A stretch of 64,000 nt of DNA, taken from positions 26,526-90,525 of IMG/VR virus record IMGVR_UViG_3300047318_000482; one strand, written 5' to 3'. Each line of letters starts with the position of its first letter. The first letter of the stretch is position 1. The translations under genes were made by a program, and so were the position numbers. Below the pieces are notes generated by a model that was not told the origin of the DNA, did not search any database, and was given only the letters and a program-made list of their open reading frames with translations. The DNA is from a virus. Shown here one piece after another: positions 8,007-17,500 of the stretch.

Positions 8007-11000
8007 TCAGGCCACTTTCTCGATGCGGATGTGGGAGTCGGTGTAGAGGGTGGTCACGGTGGCGCCGGAGGTCCCTTGTGCCCACTGGAGGGCGAGCGTT
8101 CCGGCGGTGGATCCGATGCTGATGAGCCCGCGGACCTGGATGCCGAACGGGGTGGTGCTGATGCCGCCGTAGGTGCGTGTGTTGGCGATGTCGGTCGACT
8201 CGGTGCGGACGGTGTAGCCCCAGACCGATGAGACGTCTTGCTGGGTGGCGTTGGTATTGGTGCCGGAGACCACGGTGGTTCCGTTGCCGAGACCTTGCCA
8301 TTCCCCGAGGCTGCCGGTGGGGAAGGTCCACCCCATGAGGAAGTCGTTGGTGCCGGAGTACTTGATGTAGCCGTCGATCACGTAGACAGCGTTGGCGTCG
8401 ACAGCGAAAGTGATCTGGGTGTCGGTGGTGGGGGTGACGCTGCTGGCCCGGGTGGCGTCGGTAGTTCGGCGTTTGGTTTGCCGGTTGCCGACGCCGGTGA
8501 CGGCAAGGTCGCCGGTGATGGTGGCGCTGCCTGCGATGGTTGCTCCGCCGGCGGCCGTGATGTTGCCGGTCGTGTCGACCTTGAATTTGTCGACCGCGTT
8601 GAGCTGGGCGCGCAGGAGGCTGCCGGTGTGGCCCGTGTCGGCGTTGACGTACAGGGCGGTGCTCGAGGACGCGGGGGCGGATACTTCGAGGCGTGCTTTG
8701 GTGAGCTGTCCGATGCCTTGCTGGAGGTAGAGGTAGGCGTCCTGGGTGGGGTCGGCGGAGTTGCGGAACCCGATGCTTGCGTGGGCGCTGTCCAGGAAGG
8801 TGCGTCCGCCGAGGTAGACGGTGGTATCCGAGTCGCGGACCCGTTCCGCGCACCAGAAGTCGGTGCCGGACTCGTATCCGAGGATGGTCCGCCACTTCAT
8901 GTCGGTGAAGGATCCGGCGGTGAACTGGCCGGAGTTCATGCCGAGGACGGCGGCGGCGCCGCTGACGTTGATGACGGCGCTGTTGGTGCCGCCCACGTTG
9001 GTCAGTTTCAGATTCGGGAACGCGTTGCTCGGGTCCAGTTGGAGTACGGAGCCGTTGGTGCCTTTGACGGTCAGGCCCGATGCGGACAGTTCACCGATCA
9101 CGGTGCCGGAGGAGTTGTAGACAAGGATCTTGTTGGCGGAGGACTCGTTCAGGGTGATGCGCTGCCCGCTGCTCGCGGTCTGGACGAGGGCGCCGGTGAC
9201 GGTTCCGCCGGTGATGGTCTTTCCGGTGATGGCGGTTGCGGACAGTGCGGTCGCGTCGACGGCCCCGGCCGTGATCTTCGCGGCGGTGATCGCACCGTCG
9301 GCGATGTTGACGGTGTTGACCACGCCGGTCGGCAGGGTCTCCACGGTGACCTGGTCGACCTGCATGGTGCCGCCGGTGGCACTGGTCAGGAGGCGGACCG
9401 CGGGACGGACGTAGCGGACGTTGGTGTGGAGGCTGCCCGGGGCTTTGGGGTCGGGGCAGGCGGTCGTGGTGCCGGTGGCGGCGGTGCCCTGGACATATCC
9501 GGTAAACGTCGTCCACGTCGTCCCCACGCTGACGGTGACGGCGTTCGCGGCGATGAAGTGCTGCCCGGTGGTGACGGCATTCGCGCCGGTGGAGGACACC
9601 CGGGTGGTGCCGTCGGCGGCGACACCGATCAGGCCCATGGACACGTTCGCGGTGCCCGCGGAGGGCGCCACGGTGGTCCGGACGCGGGCGGTGACCCGGT
9701 ACATCGTGTCTGGGTCGTAGGGCGTGTTGACGTTGCGTTCGATGGTGACCGGGCCGGCGGCCTGGGCGACGGTTCCGCCGGCGGCGGCGTCGCTCACGCC
9801 GGTGAGCCAGGTGAGGGTGCCGGAGTCCGCGGTCTGCGTCCACAGGGTGGAGTCCCCCATGGCGTCGACCATTTTCGAGGCGATGGCCTGGGAGAGGCCG
9901 ACGGTCAGCGCGGTCGCGGTGACCGCACCTGCGTCGATCTTGCCTGCGATGACGGAGTTCGCGGCCAGTTCGGCAGAGGTCACGGCCAGGGCGACGATCT
10001 CGCGTGCCGTCACCGCGTCCGCCGCGATCTTCCCGGCCGCCACTGCGTCCGCGGCGATCGAAGCGGCCAGGACGGAGTTCGCGGCGAGGTGGGTTGCTGT
10101 GACCTGTGATGCGGCGATCTTCCCGGCCGTGACGGCGTTCGCCGCGATCTCCGTTGCCGTGACCGCACCTGCGGCGAGCTCCGCGGTGTTGACCGACCCG
10201 GCCGTGATCTCCCGTGCCGTGACCGCATCCGCGGCGATCTTCCCGGCCGTGACAGCGTCCGTCGCGATGGCGCCGGCCGTGACGGATCCGGTGATCAGGT
10301 TGGTGGAGCCGACCACCCCGGTGCGGATGGCTTCCACCGTGACGGCCTCGACCTCCATCACCGCGGAAGTGGCCTTGCCGAAGTTCAGCCAGATCATGGG
10401 GCGCAGGTAGCGGACGTCGGCGTGCGTGACCTCGGGGACGCGTGGGTCGGTCGCCGGACCGGCCGGGGCCGTCACCCCCGTCCCGGAGTGGCCCTGGATC
10501 CAGCCGACGTACGTCGTCCAGCCGCTCGCGGTGCCCAGCGTCGATCCGGCGGCGCAGCAGTAGTGCTGGGTGGTGTTGGAGGCGGCGCCGGCCCGGTTGA
10601 CGAGGGTGGTGCCGTCCTGGGCGACACCGACCGCACCGATGTAGACGGTCGCCGCTCCCGAGGGGTCTTGCGCAGTCGCGCGGACGCGGACCATGACCCG
10701 GTACAGGGTGTCCGAGTCCTGCGGGATCAAAGCCGTGGAGGCGACCTGGACGTCTCCGGTGGCGATCAGGCGGCCGCCGCCGGACGGGGTCCCGGCGGGG
10801 GTGGTGTTGACGGTGAAGGATCCGCCGGATGAGGAGGACAGTTGCTGCCAGGCGGTCGCGTCACGGAACAGGTCGGCGTAGCGCTGGCTGGCGGTGTCGG
10901 CGAGGGGCCCGGTGAGGGTGTTCAGGTCGACGGCACCGGAGGCGATCTTTCCCAGGACGACAGCGTTCGCGCCGATCTTCGCTGCGGTGACGGCGGCCGC

Positions 11001-11603
11001 CGCAATGGCGTCCGATTCGATGGCCCCTGTCGCGACTTTCGCTGCGGTGACCGCGTCGTCGGCCAGTTTCAGCGTGGTGACGGCGCCGTCGATGATGTCG
11101 TCCGCGACGACCGGCGCCGGCCCGTACGGGCCGACCGTCCCGGAGGCCGGGGAGGCGCTGCCGGAGGTGTTGCGGGCCACCAGGCGGACGTAGACGGGGG
11201 TGTCGCAGGCGTGGACGACGGTGGCGCCCTGCGCGGTCTCGATGGTGGTGACCAGCGTGGCGGGGACCGGGGTGTAGACGGGGGTGATGGAGGCGTGGAC
11301 CTCGACGCGCTGCCAGTCCATCGGGATGACCGCCCCGCCCGCGAACAGGCCGTTCCAGGAGACGGTGACGCCGCCGATGACGGACGCGACGATCGGATCC
11401 GACGGCGCCGGCGGGGGCGGTCCGTTGACCGCTTGGACGCCGACGGTGCCGTCGCCCTGAACGCCGAGAACGGCGCGGACCGTGCCGGCGCTGTCGTTGA
11501 CGGTGAGCGCGGTGCCTTCCAGTGAGGAGTGGTTGAGGCGTGGGGCGCGCTCCACCACCTCCAGGCGCTTTTGGAGGTGGTGGAGTTCGCGGCCGATGTC
11601 CAT
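8007..11603 (-). CDS. Large tail fibre / minor tail protein with duplicated sugar-binding-like domains
   Basis: The 1198-residue protein starts at ATG 11603, overlapping the preceding stop as TGATG. Order: N-terminal coiled coil (1-25), a fibronectin-like domain (about 65-150), decapeptide repeats of the type DAVTAxKIAA (165-230 and 430-570), and two homologous beta-sandwich domains (about 235-425 and 575-765) each with YRVxxRVR, WTTxxGxxQG and VRYxRP strands. Further decapeptides and a C-terminal head (about 1040-1198) follow. It lies immediately after the Gp37-like baseplate gene, so it is probably the main receptor-binding fibre. Confidence 0.75.
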   Translation of the reverse strand: MDIGRELHHLQKRLEVVERAPRLNHSSLEGTALTVNDSAGTVRAVLGVQGDGTVGVQAVNGPPPPAPSDPIVASVIGGVTVSWNGLFAGGAVIPMDWQRVEVHASITPVYTPVPATLVTTIETAQGATVVHACDTPVYVRLVARNTSGSASPASGTVGPYGPAPVVADDIIDGAVTTLKLADDAVTAAKVATGAIESDAIAAAAVTAAKIGANAVVLGKIASGAVDLNTLTGPLADTASQRYADLFRDATAWQQLSSSSGGSFTVNTTPAGTPSGGGRLIATGDVQVASTALIPQDSDTLYRVMVRVRATAQDPSGAATVYIGAVGVAQDGTTLVNRAGAASNTTQHYCCAAGSTLGTASGWTTYVGWIQGHSGTGVTAPAGPATDPRVPEVTHADVRYLRPMIWLNFGKATSAVMEVEAVTVEAIRTGVVGSTNLITGSVTAGAIATDAVTAGKIAADAVTAREITAGSVNTAELAAGAVTATEIAANAVTAGKIAASQVTATHLAANSVLAASIAADAVAAGKIAADAVTAREIVALAVTSAELAANSVIAGKIDAGAVTATALTVGLSQAIASKMVDAMGDSTLWTQTADSGTLTWLTGVSDAAAGGTVAQAAGPVTIERNVNTPYDPDTMYRVTARVRTTVAPSAGTANVSMGLIGVAADGTTRVSSTGANAVTTGQHFIAANAVTVSVGTTWTTFTGYVQGTAATGTTTACPDPKAPGSLHTNVRYVRPAVRLLTSATGGTMQVDQVTVETLPTGVVNTVNIADGAITAAKITAGAVDATALSATAITGKTITGGTVTGALVQTASSGQRITLNESSANKILVYNSSGTVIGELSASGLTVKGTNGSVLQLDPSNAFPNLKLTNVGGTNSAVINVSGAAAVLGMNSGQFTAGSFTDMKWRTILGYESGTDFWCAERVRDSDTTVYLGGRTFLDSAHASIGFRNSADPTQDAYLYLQQGIGQLTKARLEVSAPASSSTALYVNADTGHTGSLLRAQLNAVDKFKVDTTGNITAAGGATIAGSATITGDLAVTGVGNRQTKRRTTDATRASSVTPTTDTQITFAVDANAVYVIDGYIKYSGTNDFLMGWTFPTGSLGEWQGLGNGTTVVSGTNTNATQQDVSSVWGYTVRTESTDIANTRTYGGISTTPFGIQVRGLISIGSTAGTLALQWAQGTSGATVTTLYTDSHIRIEKVA

Positions 11604-12706
11604 CACACGCCCCCGTACTGGTAGCTGTCGGCGGGCTTGAGGCCGATGACGGTCTGGGGGCCGCCCTGGGCCTGCGGTTTGCGGGTCCAGCCGGTGATCC
11701 GGCACCAGCCCGCGTATGCGGTCCACGGGTTGTTCACGCGGACGAAGACGTCGTCGCCGGCTTGGTAGGAGCCGAACGGGGCGGCCGCCGTGTCGCGGAC
11801 GATGACCTGGTCGACGCTGCCGCGCACAGTGGTCTGCCGCCAGGTCCGTTCCTCGCTGGCACGGGTCTTGAGGATGTCGTTGCCGTTGACGTCCGGGAGG
11901 TCCAGGACGTGCTCGTGGCGCAGCCGCCCGTTGCGGACGGCGGAGAACTGACGAAGGCGGGAGCGGCCCTCTCCGGCACCGGCCGCACCGACGACCTGGG
12001 CATATTCGTCGCCGGACAGGCCGTCCTCGGGCTCGTCGACGATGTTCACGCCGGAGGAGAAACTGATGTCCGTACGGCGTGCGCCAAGGCGCGGCCAGCC
12101 GAGCCGGATGCGTTTGACGACGTCGGTCTTTGCGGTGTTCCAGGAGGTGGCGCACGTGTAGTCGGGGGTGGCGTCGCCCGAGACGAGGTCGTCGACCTGG
12201 TCGCCGAGGCGGGGCATCTCCCACCAATTGGAGTGGTAGACGTCCTCGGGGGTGCCGATCGTGGCCGTGGAGGTGGTGGAGTCGACGACGACGCCGAGGT
12301 CGCCGTCGTCGATGGACTGCGCGTAGGTCCAGATGTTCCGCAGGACCTGGCAGCGGTCCGCGTACGTGTAGGGGCCGCGGCCCCCGTGCTCCCCGTCGAA
12401 GTCGTAGCGTTTTTGCAGGTAGGACGACCACGACGCGGCTTCGATGGCGTAGTCGTTGCCCTGGGCGCGGACGTCCCAGATCAGGCCGCCCCATTGGAGC
12501 TGTCCGCCGGATTCGACGTAGATGAGGGTGTTGCCGGGGTCGACGACCGCCGGGTCGGAGGCAACCAGGCGGGGCGACAGGCGCCCGCTGAACGATCCGG
12601 GTCCGTTGAGTTCGTCGCCGTACTCGAGATCGACGACGGGCAGCGCGGTGGCCAGCCACGTCCCGGTGAGCGCGTTCTGGGTAAGGATCCGGTCTGGAAC
12701 GGTCAT
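11603..12706 (-). CDS. Gp37-like minor tail / baseplate protein
   Basis: The 367-residue protein matches the siphovirus ReqiPepy6 Gp37-like family of tail proteins: an N-terminal domain with VxLEYGDELNGPGSFSG and LxYVESGGQLQWGGLIW, then a Trp-rich middle and a C-terminal hub-like beta domain. Such proteins form the hub that holds fibres and contacts the distal tail. It overlaps its neighbours by 4 nt (start) and 1 nt (stop) in the tail-tip cluster. Confidence 0.8.
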   Translation of the reverse strand: MTVPDRILTQNALTGTWLATALPVVDLEYGDELNGPGSFSGRLSPRLVASDPAVVDPGNTLIYVESGGQLQWGGLIWDVRAQGNDYAIEAASWSSYLQKRYDFDGEHGGRGPYTYADRCQVLRNIWTYAQSIDDGDLGVVVDSTTSTATIGTPEDVYHSNWWEMPRLGDQVDDLVSGDATPDYTCATSWNTAKTDVVKRIRLGWPRLGARRTDISFSSGVNIVDEPEDGLSGDEYAQVVGAAGAGEGRSRLRQFSAVRNGRLRHEHVLDLPDVNGNDILKTRASEERTWRQTTVRGSVDQVIVRDTAAAPFGSYQAGDDVFVRVNNPWTAYAGWCRITGWTRKPQAQGGPQTVIGLKPADSYQYGGV

Positions 12707-13638
12707 CGTGGCGCCTCAACGAACTCGATGTCCGCGATCAGGGTGGTGGATCCGTCGACGCCCACCTTGCCCGCGTTGCCGGCGAATCCGGCTGCCTGGA
12801 AGCGCAGGGTCTGGGTGGAGCCGCGGTAGCCGATCGGCAGGGTGATGGTGTCACCGAGGACAACGGTGCCGCGCCGGGTGCCGGAGGCGTTGTCGTCGAG
12901 GTTGACGGCCTGAATGGTGGCCAGCAGTCCGAAGGTGGCGCGCAGGCCGCCGAAGAAGGCGGCGGTGTTGTAGCGGATCTGTCCGACGGCCAGAGAGAGG
13001 ACGGCGGTGGTCGCCCAGTCGGGGATGTCGATGGGCCAGCCTGCGGCGGTGGAGAAGGTCGTCCAGGTGCTGCTGGTGCCGCTGATGTCGGTGGACAGGG
13101 AGGACGGGGACTGGATTTTCAGGGCGCGTTCGCGGCGCGGGTTGGCCACCTTCCGCAGGTCCGTGATCATCCCGCTGGTGATCGTGGACGTGCTCGAGGG
13201 GATGTCGATCCGGGCCAGCGGGATGCCGGTGCGTCCGTCCGGGATCGTCGTCGCGGATGAGGACACGCCGGAGATGACCTGGAAGTAGGCCACGTTCCCG
13301 GTGACCGGGTTCACGCTGCCCTCGTACTCGGGGTCCTCGATCCGCAGGATGACCATGTCGGACCGGGCGCTGCCGCCGGTGGCGCTGATGGGCACGTCGG
13401 TGGTGCCGATGTTGCAGGCCGAGTAGTGGCCCTGGAAGGTGTTGACGCGGCCGCGGATCACGCCGGAGCCGTCCCCGACGGTGACGCCGGCACCCGGGGT
13501 GGTCCGCTGAAGGACTTTCAGGTCGTCGCCCTGGGTGATGCCTTCGGCGCCGGAGGCCAGGTCGCGTACGAGCATGCGGAACTGCTGGGCGGGGTGGGTG
13601 GCCCCGTTGGTGAGGATGGGCCGGGCGAACAGGGTCAT
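12703..13638 (-). CDS. Tail-tip structural protein
   Basis: The 311-residue product starts at ATG 13638, seven bases after GAGGAG. It has a beta-rich N-terminus with an NTFQGHYSACN motif, a central DGRTGIPLARIDIP segment and a C-terminal jelly-roll-like half (from about 165) ending IADIEFVEAPR. Proteins of this shape sit between distal-tail and Gp37-like genes in Streptomyces phages, so a baseplate or fibre role is likely. No enzymatic motif is visible. Confidence 0.65.
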   Translation of the reverse strand: MTLFARPILTNGATHPAQQFRMLVRDLASGAEGITQGDDLKVLQRTTPGAGVTVGDGSGVIRGRVNTFQGHYSACNIGTTDVPISATGGSARSDMVILRIEDPEYEGSVNPVTGNVAYFQVISGVSSSATTIPDGRTGIPLARIDIPSSTSTITSGMITDLRKVANPRRERALKIQSPSSLSTDISGTSSTWTTFSTAAGWPIDIPDWATTAVLSLAVGQIRYNTAAFFGGLRATFGLLATIQAVNLDDNASGTRRGTVVLGDTITLPIGYRGSTQTLRFQAAGFAGNAGKVGVDGSTTLIADIEFVEAPR

Positions 13639-13649
13639 GTCGGCTCTCC

Positions 13650-14552
13650 TCAGAGGGCGATGTAGGCGGCGCGCCAGGTCACGCGCATGTGAGAGGTGTT
13701 CGTGTTGTCGAACGCGGTGAACCGGAGCTCGGACTGGCCGGGGGGCAGGGAGAACAAGTCGATGCGGGAGGCCGGGGAAAGGGTGGAGGAGGCGTTGCCG
13801 CCGTTCTCCCGGGTGACGGTGCGGTAACCGGGCCGGGTGTCGATCTCCACCCACTGGCCGGCCGCGAGAGAGAGGGTGGGCATGGCCAGGGAGCGCCCGG
13901 ACTCGGCGTGGATGACGGTGACGGTCGCGCACGGCCCGTAGATCCGCAGGATGGGCCAGGCGTCGGCGTCGCCGTCGTTGACGGCCCAGCCGGGCCGGTC
14001 CGCGGCCACCGTGCCGTCCTGCACGTAGATCGGGGCGACCACGGGAGCGGCGAATCCTCCGCCGGTGAGCCAGCCGATCGGCACGTCGGTGACGCTGTCG
14101 CTGTCCGCGTAAAAGACCGGGTCGTGAGCCAGGAACTCCATGTCCAGGGGCACGTAGCCGTGGACGACCTGCTTGTACTCGGGGTCGAGCTTGCGGGCGC
14201 GGACCGTGAGCTGCTTGACCGCCCGGCCGGGCCGCTTCATCCGCAGCGTCAGGCCCTGCCCGCCGACCAGACGGACCGCGGCCGGGTCGGTAGCAGCCTG
14301 GAGCGCTGCGACCAGGTCGTGGCAGGCTTCCGGATTGCCCGGGACACGGATCGCGGCATCGAACTGGATCTGCCTCGCTGCCCAGTAGTCGGGGCCGGCG
14401 AACGAGCCGTCCATGGACGGCTGGTCGATGTCGTTGTCCCGAACCGGGGGTCGGCCCAGGCCGGTGGTCTCGATGACCTGCACGTTGGTGCCGGCGCCGA
14501 TGACGACGCCTCCGATGTCGTACTGCCAGTCAGACAGCTCAGCCAGCGGCAC
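13650..14552 (-). CDS. Distal tail protein (siphovirus tail component)
   Basis: The 300-residue protein starts at GTG 14552, inside the end of the tape measure gene. The layout fits the Sipho_tail/Dit family: a short N-terminal beta segment, a middle containing PEYKQVVHGYVPLDMEFLAHDPVFYA, then a C-terminal galectin-like half with LxAGQWVEIDTRPGYRTV. Dit forms the ring that joins the tube to the baseplate. The position immediately after the tape measure is the canonical one. Confidence 0.8.
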   Translation of the reverse strand: MPLAELSDWQYDIGGVVIGAGTNVQVIETTGLGRPPVRDNDIDQPSMDGSFAGPDYWAARQIQFDAAIRVPGNPEACHDLVAALQAATDPAAVRLVGGQGLTLRMKRPGRAVKQLTVRARKLDPEYKQVVHGYVPLDMEFLAHDPVFYADSDSVTDVPIGWLTGGGFAAPVVAPIYVQDGTVAADRPGWAVNDGDADAWPILRIYGPCATVTVIHAESGRSLAMPTLSLAAGQWVEIDTRPGYRTVTRENGGNASSTLSPASRIDLFSLPPGQSELRFTAFDNTNTSHMRVTWRAAYIAL

Positions 14553-17500
14553 GGGCGGCCACCCCTCCCCTGCGGGCGCGGCGGACGCTGCGTCCGACCT
14601 GCGCTCCGATGTCCGATGCGGTGGCGCCGGTGCGGACCGCGGTCACGTTGACGTGGGTGTCGCCGCCCTGGCGGATGATGACGACGGCCCGGGACGCGGC
14701 GACGTCGGTGATGCCCAGGCCGAAGCGGTGCGCGATGTCGGCGAGCACAGGCAGGGCGGTGCGCCGCTTGGACGGGCTGAGGGGTACGTAGCCCTCCCCG
14801 TGCGTCTCCGGCTCCGCAAAACGCACGACGCCGCCCTGGGTGGCGTAGATCCCGGCCCGAATGCCGCCGTCGGCGTAGGAGAGGTGCTTGTTCGCGCGGC
14901 CCAGGTCGGCCAGGAACTGGGTGGCCCGGGTTCCGAGGCTCTTGCCGATCTGCCCCTTGGCTTTGTTGGCCACGGCAATGATCTCGTCCTCGCCGAGCGC
15001 GGTGGTGGCGGCGACGTCGTGGATGCCGGTCTTACTCGTCTTGATCGCGGCGATGATGGAGACGAGTTCGGACACCTCGTCGGCGGTGAGCGCGTTGTTC
15101 GCGGTCTTCGCCGCAGCGTTCGCCTTGGACGCCTTCGATTTGTCCTTGACCGCGGCGGCCGCGAGGTCCTGGGCGGCCTGGTCGTTCTCCGCGGCAAGCT
15201 GGGAGGCCAGATCCCCGAAACCTTCGGCGGCCAGCTTGGCCAGGTTGTCGGAGAACGTCTTGTTCAGGGTGTTGGCCTTGCCGAGCTGGCGGGTGTAGTC
15301 CTCGAGCGTGGCCTTGGCGGTCTTCTGGAGGTCGCGGAGGGCCTTGGACATGTCGTTGATGTACTTGGTGGAGCCGGTGGCCATCTTGTGGGCCAGCTTC
15401 ATGCCGTCCTCGCCCATCGCGGCGAGTGCGTCGGCGACGTCCCCGCCGGCGCGCCGGGCGACGGCCTCCAGGTCCTTGTTCCAGGCGGTGGTGGCCTTCG
15501 CGGCGGACCTCAGCTTCTTCTCGACCGCGGTGATGTCGAAATACTCGACTTCCTTGGTCGTCCACTTGCCCTTGCCCTTGGTCTTGACCTTCTTCGTCTT
15601 GTGACCGGACTGCCCTGCGTCGGAGGCGGAGTACAGGGAGCCGGTGGTGGGGTCGTAGCGCCAGTCGGTGACGGAGCCGTCGGCGTTCCACTCGATGCTG
15701 TTCGCGTCACCGCCGAGGCGGCGCACGATCTCCTCGGTGATGGCGCGGGAGCGAGGCCGCTTGGAGGGGGCGAAGGGGACGTAGCCCTCGCCCTGCGTCT
15801 CCGGCTCCCCCCACACGCGCCACGATCCGCCGGGGGCGATCTGCGCGACGTGGTTCTCGGACCCGCCCGCGAATCGGCGTACGCCACCGCGCTGAATGCC
15901 GCCGCGCGCGTAGTAGTCGACGACGCCGCCGTCCGCGTAGTCCCGCTTGGCGACCGCGATGCCGCCGCTGCCGGGGGCGCCGACGGTGGAGAACTTGGTG
16001 ACCTTGTTGGTCGTGATCGTGATGGCTCGGTCCCGCAGCGAGGCGATGGCGCGGGCCAGGGCGGCCACGTTGGCCTGCTGGCTGCCGGTGGGGACGGATA
16101 CAACGACCTTCTTGCCCTTGGTGCTCTTGATCTTGAATCCGAGGGCTTCCAACTGGGCGCGGGCCTGCGCGGTCGGGGCGTTGACGGTGATGGTCTTGCC
16201 CTTGGTGGACGCGACCTTCTTCTTCACACCCTCAAGTTCGACGATGGCCGCGGCCGTCCTGGCATCGACCGTGATGTCCTTGTCGTCCGGCGTCTCGGCC
16301 ATCTTCCCGATCAGCAGGTTGAGCTGTTCCCGGGCTGCCGCAGTCGGAGCGGTGATCTTGTATTCGCGGGTGCCGGGAATCAGCTCGATCTTGTAGCCGA
16401 GATCTTCCAGTTCCCGCTTCGCGTCCTCGCCCAGCGCGTCGACCTTGATGGTCTTCGCATTCGGCACCGCCTTGAACTCCGCCTGCACCGCCATCAGCTC
16501 GGCGAGGGTGGAGTCGACGCCGTGAGCGGACAGCAGGATGGACACCTGGCCGGGGATCAGGCCCATCGAGTCGGCGACCGTGGCCGCCTGCTCCGCGGTC
16601 AGCCCGTAGCTGCCCATCAGGTCGATCGCGGCCTTGCGGGACTTCTCCATCTCGCCGCTGGCTGCGGCCATCGACTCCTTGAGGCCCTTGCCCTGCGAGT
16701 CGGCGAATTCGTAGGCGGCCACCGCGGCGTTCGCGGAGCCGTCGGCGACGGTGTTGAGGGTGTTGAAGAGGTTCTGGCCGTTCTTGCTGGCGGTGTCGAG
16801 CTGGCCGTTCTGCTTCAGCAGCGCCTTGCCGTAGCCGTCGGCGTGGTCGACGCCGTTGGCCAGTGACTCGTTGGCGTTGGTGAGCGCTTCGTTCACCCGG
16901 GCCTGTGCGGCCTGGAGAGAGACGCTGCCGCCGGACAGCAAATCAAGGGCCTCGCGCAGGGCCCGGGTGCGGGAGTCAGCGTCCGCGGTCTTGTCGGCGA
17001 GCGCGCCGACAGCACCCTTGAGCCGGTCGTAGGCGCTGACCCCGTCGCTGGCGCCCTTGACGCCCTCGTTGTAGTCGCGGGCGTCGGCGGCCGCCTTCTT
17101 GAAGTCGCCGGACAGACCGGACAGCCCCTTGCGCAGGTCGTCGGCGGCCTGGCCCTGTTTGTTCAGGGCGTCGCCCCCGACACCGGACTCGGGGTCAAGG
17201 ACCCAGTCATGGTTGGCTGCGGCGACGTCCTCGAGGTGCTTTTGCAGCTTGCCGAGGCTGGTGCCCTGGTTGGTGTAGGCGTCGACGAGTTCCGACATCG
17301 GGACCTTCGCGGTCCGCGCGAGGTCGACGAGACGCTTCTGCCCGTCCAGCGTCGTCTTGATCTTCTGCTGCATCAGGTTCTCGGTGGCGATGGAGCGCAC
17401 CGAATCGTCCACGGCGCCGTTGGAGTCGCGCAGTGCCTGGGAGAGGCTGCTGATCTGCTGCTGGTGCTCGGCGGCGGCTTGGGCGGCCTGCTGTTGCTTG

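Noticed and set aside
8007-12719. 1570-codon version of the fibre gene
   Set aside because: The first 372 codons overlap the Gp37-like gene in another frame and are Arg/Pro-rich. ATG 11603 with TGATG coupling is the real start.
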